Below, piece by piece: positions 45,025-54,042 of a stretch of DNA of 64,000 bases (position 1 is its first letter; each line of letters begins with the position of its first letter). The stretch is taken from assembly GCF_008370045.1 (NCBI RefSeq), contig NZ_VOBN01000001.1, positions 372,001-436,000 on the forward strand. The letters run 5' to 3'. The DNA is from Pseudomonas sp. ANT_J12. GTDB taxonomy: Bacteria; Pseudomonadota; Gammaproteobacteria; Pseudomonadales; Pseudomonadaceae. The notes under the pieces are model-generated. The model made no database searches and was not told the DNA's origin. It was given only the letters and a program-made list of their open reading frames with translations. Position numbers and translations under genes: made by a program.

Positions 45025-45879
45025 ATGAACGTCACCTCAACCTTCAACAGCCCTGCGATGCTGGCTTACGGCGCCGCTGCTCAGGCCAAGGCTAAAACCG
45101 CTGCCACCGAGCAGGCCGCCAAAGACCCTAAGACTGGTGACTCGGTCAGCCTCTCGCCAAAGTCCACCGACTACAGCGGCTCTATCGGCAACAACGCGCC
45201 GTTCTTCCCGGTGCGCAAGGGCATGAATGCGGATGCCCTGGTGCTGGGCGTCACCCAACCCGGCGCGGTGTCCAGCTCCAAGGACAAGACCTTCCCGGAA
45301 GTCGCCGCGGATGCACGCAAGCGTATGGACGTGAAATACGCGCAGATGAAGGCCGGCGAAAAGCCCTACGACGCCAGCGTCGAAGACAAGAATGCGTTGA
45401 TGGGCGACCTGGATCGCCGTTCGCTGAACGCCGTCGCCACCAACGAGGGCGGCAAGTTTTCCAGCGATGAACAGGAAGCGGCCAAGGCGCTGATGCAGCA
45501 ACAGGCGCGCTTGGCGTCGGGTCATTACAGCGGCCCGGAAGATCAGAAGAAAAACTGGAAAGACCCGTTCGCCAACGACCCGATTGGCCGGGCCAAGGCT
45601 GCGCTGAATTTCCTCGACAACATGAGCCCCGAGGAAAAGACCAAGCCCGAATGGCTGTCCCAGCACCAGACCTTGCAGGACGCGTTGACCCAGTACGGCA
45701 AGGACGATGCCGTCGCCGGGGGCAAGAAAAAAGACGGGCACTTCAACAATCTGGCGGAAATCCTCGCGGGCGTTGATACCAACGGTACGGGGAGCAAGGA
45801 CCCGGCAAGCAACCAGATCGCCAATGCACCGGCCTCCATGATGGCCAAGCTCAAAGCGATGTTGCCCAAGGCGCAGTGA
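45025..45879 (+). CDS. Unknown 284-aa protein behind a sigma54 promoter
   Basis: The protein is 284 aa from the ATG at 45025 (TGGAAG upstream). It has no signal peptide or membrane helix. The N-terminus is Ala/Thr/Ser-rich (NSPAMLAYGAAAQAKAKTAATEQ, then SVSLSPKSTDYSG), like substrates of type III, flagellar or type VI export. The middle is charged and helical (PEVAADARKRMDVKYAQMKA), and the C-terminus ends in a helix (NAPASMMAKLKAMLPKAQ). Lys and Asp are high and there is no cysteine. No family was recognised. The clear sigma54 promoter suggests flagellar, nitrogen or T6SS-type regulation. Confidence 0.8.
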   Translation: MNVTSTFNSPAMLAYGAAAQAKAKTAATEQAAKDPKTGDSVSLSPKSTDYSGSIGNNAPFFPVRKGMNADALVLGVTQPGAVSSSKDKTFPEVAADARKRMDVKYAQMKAGEKPYDASVEDKNALMGDLDRRSLNAVATNEGGKFSSDEQEAAKALMQQQARLASGHYSGPEDQKKNWKDPFANDPIGRAKAALNFLDNMSPEEKTKPEWLSQHQTLQDALTQYGKDDAVAGGKKKDGHFNNLAEILAGVDTNGTGSKDPASNQIANAPASMMAKLKAMLPKAQ

Positions 45880-45894
45880 ATCGGGCGCATTGTC

Positions 45895-45962
45895 TGTAGG
45901 AGCAAGGCTTGCCCGCGATAGCGATCTTCAGTTCGCCATCGCGGGCAAGCCTTGCTCCTGCA
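45895..45962. repeat. REP pair, family A, short
   Basis: TGTAGGAGCAAGGCTTGCCC and its inverse with a compact CGATAGCG loop region. Confidence 0.9.
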
Positions 45963-46083
45963 AAATGAAACCGCATCAGGCCTAGCGCATTTCCTTTGTA
46001 TCGCACATGAAACTTTCATCAGAAAGTCGGCAATCGTTTATTGGCAAAATCGCGACATACGGAACTCTTCACAGGTAACCGAC

Positions 46084-46767
46084 ATGTCCCGAATCTTGAC
46101 CATCGAAGACGATGCCGTGACCGCCACGGAAATTGTCACCGAATTGCAAAGCCACGGTTTTGAAGTGGATTGGGTGAGCAATGGCCGCGAAGGTCTGGTG
46201 AGCGCGGTCAGTGGCAATTACGACCTGATCACCCTCGACCGCATGCTTCCCGAACTGGATGGCCTGGCCATCGTCACCACGCTGCGCGCCATTGGCGTGG
46301 CGACGCCAATCCTGATGATCAGCGCCCTCTCCGACGTCGATGAACGCGTGCGCGGCTTGCGTGCCGGGGGCGATGATTATTTGGCCAAACCGTTCGCCAC
46401 TGACGAAATGGCCGCGCGGGTCGAAGTGTTGCTGCGACGTAAAAGCCCGGCCAAAACCTTCGACACCACCCTGCGCATCGCCGACCTGGAACTGGACCTG
46501 ATCAGCCACGAAGCCCACCGCGCCAACCAGCCGCTGAGCCTGCTGCCCACCGAGTACAAACTGCTGGAATTCATGATGCGCAACCCGGGGCAGATTTTGT
46601 CGCGGATGATGATTTTCGAAGAGGTCTGGGGCTATCACTTTGATCCGGGCACCAACCTGATCGATGTGCACATCGGTCGGCTGCGCAAGAAAATCGACCC
46701 GCCGGGCATGCCGCCGTTGATTCGCACCATGCGTGGGTCGGGGTATGTGATTGCAGAACCGCTTTAA
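46084..46767 (+). CDS. OmpR/PhoB-family response regulator
   Basis: This 227-aa protein has a receiver domain (1-118) with the acidic pocket IEDDA, the phospho-Asp in ITLDRMLPELDG and the conserved Lys in YLAKPF, then an OmpR-type winged HTH (about 130-225). AGGTAA precedes the ATG. No histidine kinase gene is adjacent: downstream is a repeat array and two lipoprotein genes on the other strand. The closest potential target is the RND operon at 48-54 kb, which is inference. Confidence 0.93.
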   Translation: MSRILTIEDDAVTATEIVTELQSHGFEVDWVSNGREGLVSAVSGNYDLITLDRMLPELDGLAIVTTLRAIGVATPILMISALSDVDERVRGLRAGGDDYLAKPFATDEMAARVEVLLRRKSPAKTFDTTLRIADLELDLISHEAHRANQPLSLLPTEYKLLEFMMRNPGQILSRMMIFEEVWGYHFDPGTNLIDVHIGRLRKKIDPPGMPPLIRTMRGSGYVIAEPL

Positions 46768-46785
46768 AGGCCAGCGATGACGACC

Positions 46786-46948
46786 TGTAGGAGCTTGCTC
46801 GCGATGGCGGTCTCGAGGACGCTATCGCGAGCAAGCTTTGCTCCTACAGCCGATGGCGGTCTCGGGGACGCTATCGCGAGCAAGCTTTGCTCCTACAGCC
46901 GATGGCGGTCTCGGGGACGCTATCGCGAGCAAGCGATGCTCCTACAGG
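46786..46948. repeat. 49-bp tandem array of family A REP halves
   Basis: GCTATCGCGAGCAAGC...CTCCTACAG units begin at 46821, 46870 and 46919, exactly 49 bp apart, after a partial inverse arm at 46786 (TGTAGGAGCTTGCTCGCGAT). Confidence 0.93.
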
Positions 46949-46982
46949 GGCTATGTTCGGCACACCGCCGTCGCGCAGCGGC

Positions 46983-47393
46983 TTATCCCGGCATGCACTG
47001 GAAATCGCCAGTCTGCGCCAGTTGCTTGCCGTGCGAATCCTCAAGCCGCGCGCTCACCTCCTCGCCCAGACTCGACTCTACCAACCGGTAATGCTCGCCA
47101 GCCTTGAACTGCGGGTAACTGACCTTGCCCTCACAATCCTCCTGGTTCGAATCGCCACTCGGCATCTCGAACAACGTCACCTCCAGGTCATGGGCGCCGG
47201 GGGCCACTTCGAAGAAGCGGCCGTCATCGATACGCTGGCCATCCACCCGTTCGGCCAGCATGTCATTGGGCGCCTCTTCCTGCAGCCCGATCCAGGCCAT
47301 GCCTGGATCGGGTTTGGGCATCGGCCCGGCGCAAGCGGACAACAGACAAACCAGGCTCAGGCCCGGAATCAACAGCAGTGGTTTAAGTGTCAT
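46983..47393 (-). CDS. Small lipoprotein, paralogue 1
   Basis: This 136-aa protein has a lipoprotein signal (MTLKPLLLIPGLSLVCLL, lipobox LSAC), so Cys21 would carry the lipid; Ala follows it, which favours the outer membrane. The mature part has the shared pattern WIGLQ...ERVDGQRIDDGRFFEVAPG. It is about half identical to the next upstream gene, with two conserved Cys near DCEG and FQC. Function unknown. Confidence 0.85.
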   Translation of the reverse strand: MTLKPLLLIPGLSLVCLLSACAGPMPKPDPGMAWIGLQEEAPNDMLAERVDGQRIDDGRFFEVAPGAHDLEVTLFEMPSGDSNQEDCEGKVSYPQFKAGEHYRLVESSLGEEVSARLEDSHGKQLAQTGDFQCMPG

Positions 47394-47438
47394 TGCAATG
47401 ACCTTCCTTCATGAAAAAACAACCTTGAAACGCCGGGC

Positions 47439-47843
47439 CTACGAGCACTGAAAACGATCGCTCTGCGCCACCTGTTTGCCGTGGGAGTCCACCAGGCTGG
47501 CGCTGGCCGACAAGCCTGCGCTGGACGCATTCATCTGGTAGCGCTCACCCGCCTGAAAGTGGCTGTAGTCCAGGCGCCCCGTGCAAATAGGTTCCGCCGA
47601 GTTGCCATCGGTGCCGCGGATCAGCGTCACGTCCAGCCGATGAACGCCGGGCTTGACCTCGAAATAACGTCCGTCTTCAACGCGCTGGCCATCGATCTTT
47701 TCCGCCAGCACGTTGGTGTTTCCCGGTTGTTGCAGATCGATCCAGGCTTCGCTCGGGTCCGACTTGGGTTCCGGGCCGGCACACGCCGATAACAGGCAGA
47801 TCAGGCTCAGGCCGGGGACCAGTAACAGGGGTTTGAGCGTCAT
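47439..47843 (-). CDS. Small lipoprotein, paralogue 2
   Basis: The protein is 134 aa from the ATG at 47843. Signal MTLKPLLLVPGLSLICLL with lipobox LSAC is almost the same as in paralogue 1, and the mature part has WIDLQ...EKIDGQRVEDGRYFEVKPG and two Cys in ICTG and FQC. The two genes are 45 bp apart and clearly arose by tandem duplication. They are divergent from the RND operon. Confidence 0.85.
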   Translation of the reverse strand: MTLKPLLLVPGLSLICLLSACAGPEPKSDPSEAWIDLQQPGNTNVLAEKIDGQRVEDGRYFEVKPGVHRLDVTLIRGTDGNSAEPICTGRLDYSHFQAGERYQMNASSAGLSASASLVDSHGKQVAQSDRFQCS

Positions 47844-48069
47844 GGCAAAACACCTCGAAAGTTGAGCGTCGATGCCGCCGTCAGGTGTGACGACGGGCCA
47901 TCGGCTTGAGGTGAAGAGTGGCGGGCTAGAGCGGCGCGGACAAATGAAGACCCATGAAAGGTTTTTCAGGAAAACGTTAAAGATTTCTTCATCCCCGTGA
48001 AGGCAAATCTTTAAGTTGCACACGCAAGACTGCCGGGCAATTGCATTCAAGACCTCGGAGGTTTACGGC

Positions 48070-51000
48070 ATGCTCGGGCTGGTAAAGACTGCACTGCTCA
48101 AGCCCTACACGTTTATCGTGCTGGCAATTTTCATCTGCATCATCGGGCCGATGGCGGCCCTGCGAACGCCCACCGATGTGTTTCCCGACATCGGCATTCC
48201 GGTCATCGCCGTGGTCTGGCAGTACAACGGCCTGGCGCCGCAGGACATGGCCGGGCGGGTGATCTACACCTATGAGCGCTCCCTGAGCACCACGGTCAAC
48301 GACATCGAGCACATCGAGTCGCAATCCCTGCCGGGCATGGGCATCGTCAAGATTTTCTTCCAGCCCGGCGTCGATATCCGCACCGCCAACGCCCAGGTCA
48401 CGGCGGTGTCGCAGACCGTGCTCAAACAGATGCCACCGGGCATTACGCCGCCGCTGATCCTCAACTACAGCGCCTCGACCGTGCCGATTTTGCAGATGGC
48501 GTTCTCAAGCCCCACGCTGTCGGAAGCGAAGATCCGCGACCTGGTGCAGAACAACATTCGCCTGCCCCTGACCTCGGTGCCGGGCCTGGCGATTCCGACG
48601 CCGATGGGCGGCAAACAACGGCAGATCACCCTCGACCTCGACCCGCAGGCGCTGGCCGCCAAAGGCTTGTCCGCCCAGGACGTCGGCAATGCGCTGGCTG
48701 CCCAGAACCAGATCATCCCGGTCGGCACCGCCAAACTCGGTCCCAATGAATACACGGTGCTGCTAAACAACAGCCCGAAAGCCATCGACGAACTCAACGA
48801 CCTGCCGATCAAAACCGTCGACGGCGCGCTGATCACCATCGGCCAGGTGGCCCACGTGCGTGACGGCTCGCCGCCGCAGACCAATATCGTGCGGGTCGAT
48901 GGCCGTCGCGCGGTGCTGATGCCCGCGTTGAAGAACGGCAATATTTCCACGCTGTCGATCATCGACGGCATTCGCCAGATGCTGCCGCGCATCAACGAAA
49001 CCGTGCCGCCGTCGCTCAAGACTTCCCTGCTGGGCGATGCCTCGGTGTTCGTCAAACAGTCGGTGGGCAGCGTGGCCAAGGAAGGCATCATCGCCGCGTT
49101 GCTGACCAGCGCGATGATCCTGCTGTTTCTTGGCAGTTGGCGTTCAACCCTGATCATCGCCGCCTCGATTCCGCTCGCGGTGTTGTCGGCCATCGCCCTG
49201 CTCGCCGCCAGCGGCCAGACCCTCAACGTCATGACCCTCGGCGGGTTGGCGTTGGCGGTGGGGATTCTGGTGGACGATGCCACGGTGACCATCGAGAACA
49301 TCAATTGGCACCTGGAACAGGGCAAAGCAGTGAAGACCGCGATCCTCGACGGCGCGAAACAGATTGTCGGCCCGGCGTTCGTGTCGTTGCTGTGCATTTG
49401 CATCGTGTTTGTGCCGATGTTCCTGTTGCAGGGCATCGCCGGTTACCTGTTCCGGCCGATGGCGCTGGCGGTGATGTTTGCCATGGCCAGCTCCTTCATT
49501 CTGTCGCGCACCTTGGTGCCGACCCTGGCAATGTTTTTGCTCAAACCTCACGTACCCGAGCAAGGTCCGGGGCATCACCCGGAAGATGAATTCATCAACC
49601 ATCACGAGGGTGAGCAGCACCGAAAAACCCATCATCCGTTGCTGCAACGGGTGCTGAATTTCCAGCAGGGTTTCGAGCGGCATTTCTCCAACCTGCGGGA
49701 CACTTACTTCGGTCTGCTGGAACTGGCGCTGGAATACCGCAAGCGGTTCCTGCTCGGGTTCCTGGCCTGTGTGCTGGCTTCGTTTGCGCTGCTGCCGAGC
49801 CTGGGCGAGGACTTCTTTCCCGCCACCGACGCTGGCGCGTTGTCGCTGCATGTGCGCCTGCCATTGGGCACGCGGATCGAGGAAAGCGCGGCGGCGTTCG
49901 ACCGCATCGAAGCGCGGATCCGCGAGATCATCCCCGCCGAGCAACTGGACACCATCGTCGACAACATCGGCATCCCGCTGAGCGGCATCGACATGGCCTA
50001 CAGCAACAGCGGCACCATCGGCCCCCAGGACGGTGACATCCAGGTCAGCCTCAAGGCCGAGCACCGCCCCACCGCCGATTACGTGAAACGCCTGCGCGAA
50101 GCCTTGCCGGAAAGCTTTCCCGGCAGTCACTTTGCGTTCCTGCCGGCGGACATCAGCAGCCAGATCCTCAACTTCGGCGCCCCGGCCCCGCTGGACGTGA
50201 AAATCTCCGGGCCCAATGACGTGGCGAACCGCGCCTATGCCGTGGAGCTTGAGCGACGCTTGCAGCATGTGGCCGGGGTCGCCGATTTGCGCATCCAGCA
50301 GTCCACCGGTTATCCGTCGTTGCAGGTCAATGTCGATCGACTGCGGGCCAATGGCCTGGGCATCACCGAGCGCGACGTGACCAACAGCATGGTCGCGTCC
50401 CTGGCCGGCAGTTCGCAGACCGCGCCGACGTTCTGGCTCAACCCGGCCAACGGCGTGTCCTACGGCGTGGTCGCCGCGACGCCGCAATATCGCCTCGACA
50501 GCCTGCCGTCGCTGGAAGCCTTGCCGGTGACCGGCAGTGACGGGCAATCGCAGATCCTTGGTGGTCTGGCGAGCATTTCCCGGGTGCAGAGCCCGGCGGT
50601 GGTCAGCCACTACAACATCATGCCGACCCTCGACCTGTACGCGAATGTGCAGGGCCGCGACCTCGGCGGCGTGGCCAAGGACATTCAAAAAGTGCTGGAT
50701 GACACCGCTTCGATGCGGCCCAAAGGCGCGGTGATCAGCCTGCACGGGCAGATCGATGCGCTGCACGAAGCGTTCAGCGGTTTGAGCTTCGGCCTGCTCG
50801 GCGCGGTGGTGCTGATCTACTTGCTGATCGTGGTCAACTTCCAGTCCTGGGTCGATCCGTTCGTGATCATCACCGCCCTGCCCGCCGCGCTGGCCGGGAT
50901 TGTGTGGATGCTGTTTCTCAGCGGCACCTCGCTGTCGGTGCCGGCCCTGACCGGGGCGATCCTGTGCATGGGCGTGGCCACGGCCAACTCGATTCTGGTG

Positions 51001-51291
51001 GTGAGTTTCTGCCGTGAACGCCTGGCCGAACACGGCGACGCGCTCAAGGCTGCGCTCGAAGGCGGCTACACCCGGTTTCGCCCGGTGTGCATGACCGCCC
51101 TGGCGATGATCATCGGCATGCTGCCGCTGGCCCTGTCCGAGGAACAGAACGCGCCGTTGGGCCGCGCTGTGATCGGCGGCTTGATCCTCGCCACCACTGC
51201 CACGCTGCTGTTCGTACCGGTGGTGTTCAGCCTGGTTCACGGACGTCAATCAACTCGTACTGTTGCTGGAGAAAGCTCTCATGTCGCCTGA
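48070..51291 (+). CDS. RND efflux pump, inner-membrane permease
   Basis: This protein is 1073 aa from the ATG at 48070, with GGAGG eight bases upstream. It has 12 membrane helices and two large periplasmic loops. Helix 4 carries the proton-relay pair in VGILVDDATVTIEN. It lacks the heavy-metal-type motif, so a hydrophobe/amphiphile exporter is likely; the drug is unknown. The loop between helices 6 and 7 (about residues 500-525) is unusually His-rich. It is the first gene of a pump-adaptor-OMF operon. Confidence 0.94.
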   Translation: MLGLVKTALLKPYTFIVLAIFICIIGPMAALRTPTDVFPDIGIPVIAVVWQYNGLAPQDMAGRVIYTYERSLSTTVNDIEHIESQSLPGMGIVKIFFQPGVDIRTANAQVTAVSQTVLKQMPPGITPPLILNYSASTVPILQMAFSSPTLSEAKIRDLVQNNIRLPLTSVPGLAIPTPMGGKQRQITLDLDPQALAAKGLSAQDVGNALAAQNQIIPVGTAKLGPNEYTVLLNNSPKAIDELNDLPIKTVDGALITIGQVAHVRDGSPPQTNIVRVDGRRAVLMPALKNGNISTLSIIDGIRQMLPRINETVPPSLKTSLLGDASVFVKQSVGSVAKEGIIAALLTSAMILLFLGSWRSTLIIAASIPLAVLSAIALLAASGQTLNVMTLGGLALAVGILVDDATVTIENINWHLEQGKAVKTAILDGAKQIVGPAFVSLLCICIVFVPMFLLQGIAGYLFRPMALAVMFAMASSFILSRTLVPTLAMFLLKPHVPEQGPGHHPEDEFINHHEGEQHRKTHHPLLQRVLNFQQGFERHFSNLRDTYFGLLELALEYRKRFLLGFLACVLASFALLPSLGEDFFPATDAGALSLHVRLPLGTRIEESAAAFDRIEARIREIIPAEQLDTIVDNIGIPLSGIDMAYSNSGTIGPQDGDIQVSLKAEHRPTADYVKRLREALPESFPGSHFAFLPADISSQILNFGAPAPLDVKISGPNDVANRAYAVELERRLQHVAGVADLRIQQSTGYPSLQVNVDRLRANGLGITERDVTNSMVASLAGSSQTAPTFWLNPANGVSYGVVAATPQYRLDSLPSLEALPVTGSDGQSQILGGLASISRVQSPAVVSHYNIMPTLDLYANVQGRDLGGVAKDIQKVLDDTASMRPKGAVISLHGQIDALHEAFSGLSFGLLGAVVLIYLLIVVNFQSWVDPFVIITALPAALAGIVWMLFLSGTSLSVPALTGAILCMGVATANSILVVSFCRERLAEHGDALKAALEGGYTRFRPVCMTALAMIIGMLPLALSEEQNAPLGRAVIGGLILATTATLLFVPVVFSLVHGRQSTRTVAGESSHVA

Positions 51292-52447
51292 TCAAAAACC
51301 GTCGCGCAAACGCCTGATGTGGGTCGGGGTCGGCGGCCTGACCCTGGCCGCGCTGCTGGTGGCCAACGGTCTGGCCGCCCGCACTCGCCACGAGAAAGCC
51401 GTGGCCGCCTGGACTGAAACGGCGGCCATGCCGCTGGTCAGCGTGTTCCAGCCGCAACAGAACGTGCACGGCGACAGCCTGCGCTTGCCGGCGCATCTGG
51501 AGGCGTGGAGCAAGGCGCCAATCCATGCGCGGGTCAGCGGCTACCTCAAGGACTGGAAAACCGACATCGGCGCCCATGTGAAGGCCGGGCAGATCCTGGC
51601 CGAGATCGAAAGCCCGGACCTCGATCAACAAGTGGCGCAAACCCGTGCCCGGTTGATTCAGGAACAGGCCAATGCGCGCCTGGCCGAAACCACCGCCAGC
51701 CGTTGGCAAAACCTGTTGGCGACGCATTCGGTGTCGCGTCAGGAAGCCGATGAAAAACGCTCCAACGCGGCCGCCGCCAAGGCCAACGCTGATGCCGCTG
51801 CGGCTGATTACGCGCGGCTGTCGGCGCTGGAAGACTACAAGACTATTCGTGCGCCATTCGCCGGCACCATCACCGCGCGCAACACCGACATCGGCCAGTT
51901 GATCAAGGCCGACAATGACAGCGATCCGCAACTGTTCGACATCGCCGACACCCATCAACTGCGCCTCTACGTGCCGGTGCCGCAGAACTACGCCAGCGTG
52001 ATCCGACCCGGCATGTCGGCTGAATTGATCGTGCCGGAGCATCCCGGCCAGCACTTCACCGCGCGGTTGCTCGGGGATTCGACGGCGGTGGATCGCCGCT
52101 CCGGCACCTTGCTTGCGCAGTTTGTCGCGGATAACCCGGACGGCGCGTTGTTGCCCGGTGACTATGCCGAAGCGACGTTGCAGATTCCCGCCGATACCCA
52201 TGGTGTGAGCATACCGGCGAGTTCGCTGATCTTCCGCGCCCAGGGCACCCAGGTGGCGGTGCTGGATCCGGAGAATCACGTGCACTTGCGCGACATTCAT
52301 ATCGGTCTGGATCTGGGGGAGCGGCTGGTGATTGATCAGGGCTTGAAACCTGCGGATCGAGTGGTGGATAACCCGCCGGATGCGCTGCGTGAAGGCGATG
52401 CCGTGCAACTGGCCGATGCTGGAGGTGTGCATGCGCCCAAGGCTTGA
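51281..52447 (+). CDS. RND efflux periplasmic adaptor (MFP)
   Basis: This 388-aa adaptor joins the pump to the outer membrane channel. It has a single N-terminal membrane helix (LMWVGVGGLTLAALLVANGL), a lipoyl-like split domain (VSGYLKDWKTDIGAHVKAGQ and YKTIRAPFAGTITARNTDIG), a helical hairpin between them, and beta-barrel and membrane-proximal domains. There is no lipobox. Its start overlaps the permease stop by 11 bp. Confidence 0.94.
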   Translation: MSPDQKPSRKRLMWVGVGGLTLAALLVANGLAARTRHEKAVAAWTETAAMPLVSVFQPQQNVHGDSLRLPAHLEAWSKAPIHARVSGYLKDWKTDIGAHVKAGQILAEIESPDLDQQVAQTRARLIQEQANARLAETTASRWQNLLATHSVSRQEADEKRSNAAAAKANADAAAADYARLSALEDYKTIRAPFAGTITARNTDIGQLIKADNDSDPQLFDIADTHQLRLYVPVPQNYASVIRPGMSAELIVPEHPGQHFTARLLGDSTAVDRRSGTLLAQFVADNPDGALLPGDYAEATLQIPADTHGVSIPASSLIFRAQGTQVAVLDPENHVHLRDIHIGLDLGERLVIDQGLKPADRVVDNPPDALREGDAVQLADAGGVHAPKA

Positions 52448-53843
52448 GCTGCTGGTGATGGCGTTGCTGTTGCAAGGCTGTTCGATGGCGCCGACCTACC
52501 AGGTGCCGGCCATCGATTTGCCGGCGCAGTATCGCGAGCAGACCAGCGACGGTCCGTGGCACTTGGCAAAAGCGCCGCCCTTGACGTCGAACTGGTGGCA
52601 GCTCTATCGGGACCCGCGCCTGAACCACCTGCAACAGCAATTGCTCAAGGCCAACCCGGACCTGGCGGCGGCCCTCGCGCACTTTGAGGCGGCGCAGGCG
52701 TATGCCGGTCAACTGCATGCCGGGTTGTTCCCGCAGATCAGCGCCAGCGCCCAGCCGTTGCGCCAGCGTCAGTCGGACGGCAAGCCGTTGCGCGGCAGCA
52801 ATCAGCCGTCGGTGTACAACAGCAATACCGCCGGGTTGGTGCTGAACTTCGATCTCGATTTGTGGGGGCGGATTCGCAATCAGGTGGCGGCGGGTGATGC
52901 CCAGGCTCAGGCGTCGGCGGACGACTTGGCGGCGGCGCGGCTGCGCCTGCAACAGCAACTGGCCACGCTGTATATCCAGCTCAATGGCCTGGATGCCCAG
53001 CGCAAAATTCTCGCCAGCTCCCTCGACGATTACACCCAGGCCCTGCAATTGACCCGCGACCGTTACGAAGGCGCCATCGCCTCGGAACTGGACCTGACCC
53101 GGGCGCAAAGCCAACTGGCCGAGGCCCGGGCGCAACTGGACGATGTGCGGGCGCAGCGGGATCTGGCCGAGCATGCGATTGGAGAGTTGGTGGGTGAGCC
53201 GGCGAGTGTTTTCCGATTGAATGCGAGCGATCAGGCATTGGGGCTTCCTTCAGTCCCCGACGCGCTGCCGAGCACCCTGCTGCAACGCCGCCCGGACATC
53301 TCGGCCGCCGAACGCCGGGTGTATGCCGCCAACGCCAATATCGGCGTGGCCCGCGCGGCGTGGTACCCGGATTTCAGCTTGACCGGGTTGCTCGGTGGGC
53401 AAACGGCGGGCAGCGGTAATCTGCTGGCCGCCGGTAATCGTTATTGGGCGTTGGGGCCGTTGGTCAACCTGCCGATCTTCGACGGCGGTCGCCTCAACGC
53501 CAACGAACGCCAGGCCCAGGCCGAGTTCGAAGAAGCGGCCGCGCATTACCGTAGCCAGGTGCTGCGGGCGGTGCGCGAAGTCGAAGACAAGCTCGGGCAA
53601 CTGCGCGACCTGCAACGGGAGGCAGAGGATGAGCAAGCGGCGGTCGAGGCTGCGCAACGCACGCAGACATTGGCGATGAATAGCTATGAGGCCGGGGCGG
53701 TGAATTATCTGGATGTGGTGACCGCGCAGACCTCGGCGCTGCAAGCGCAGCGGCAGTTGCAGAGGTTACAGACACGGCAGTTGCAGGCGAGTGTCGGGTT
53801 GGTGGTGGCGTTGGGTGGGGGTTGGAACAGCGCCGAAAATTGA
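52431..53843 (+). CDS. RND efflux outer membrane factor (OprM/NodT family)
   Basis: This 470-aa TolC-type channel starts at 52431, overlapping the adaptor by 17 bp. It has a lipoprotein signal (LLVMALLLQGC, Cys17) and two OEP repeats with the family segments NWWQLYRDPRLN, LVLNFDLDLWG and LLQRRPDISAAERR. It completes the tripartite pump through the outer membrane. Confidence 0.94.
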   Translation: MRPRLELLVMALLLQGCSMAPTYQVPAIDLPAQYREQTSDGPWHLAKAPPLTSNWWQLYRDPRLNHLQQQLLKANPDLAAALAHFEAAQAYAGQLHAGLFPQISASAQPLRQRQSDGKPLRGSNQPSVYNSNTAGLVLNFDLDLWGRIRNQVAAGDAQAQASADDLAAARLRLQQQLATLYIQLNGLDAQRKILASSLDDYTQALQLTRDRYEGAIASELDLTRAQSQLAEARAQLDDVRAQRDLAEHAIGELVGEPASVFRLNASDQALGLPSVPDALPSTLLQRRPDISAAERRVYAANANIGVARAAWYPDFSLTGLLGGQTAGSGNLLAAGNRYWALGPLVNLPIFDGGRLNANERQAQAEFEEAAAHYRSQVLRAVREVEDKLGQLRDLQREAEDEQAAVEAAQRTQTLAMNSYEAGAVNYLDVVTAQTSALQAQRQLQRLQTRQLQASVGLVVALGGGWNSAEN

Positions 53844-53854
53844 GGCTGGATGTG

Positions 53855-53954
53855 CTGGCCTCTTCGCGGGCAAGCCTTGCTCCTACGGGATTGGGGCGTT
53901 CACTCATTTGGGGTTCGACACAAACCCCAAGGAGCAAGGCTTGCCCGCGATGAC
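53855..53954. repeat. REP pair, family A
   Basis: CTCTTCGCGGGCAAGCCTTG and its inverse around TTGGGGTT/CAAACCCCAA, between the OMF gene and the methyltransferase promoter. Confidence 0.9.
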
Positions 53955-54005
53955 AGTCGCCCGAACGCCGCCAATCCCGAAACTGCCCGCTCCCGGCCAA
54001 TCCCC

Positions 54006-54012
54006 GTATAAT
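54006..54012 (+). promoter_or_regulatory. -10 box of the methyltransferase gene
   Basis: A consensus TATAAT (54007-54012) lies 31 bp before the GTG start; the -35 region (TGCCCG) is poor. It supports the GTG at 54043 over the longer open frame. Confidence 0.55.
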
Positions 54013-54042
54013 CGCCCTCTTTTTCCCGAAGGCACCCCGCTC

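Noticed and set aside
46786..46948. Possible CRISPR array
   Set aside because: The 49-bp units are contiguous REP arms without unique spacers, and there are no cas genes.
49144..51249. 701-aa open frame opposite the RND permease
   Set aside because: Antisense shadow rich in His, Arg and Gln with no domain.
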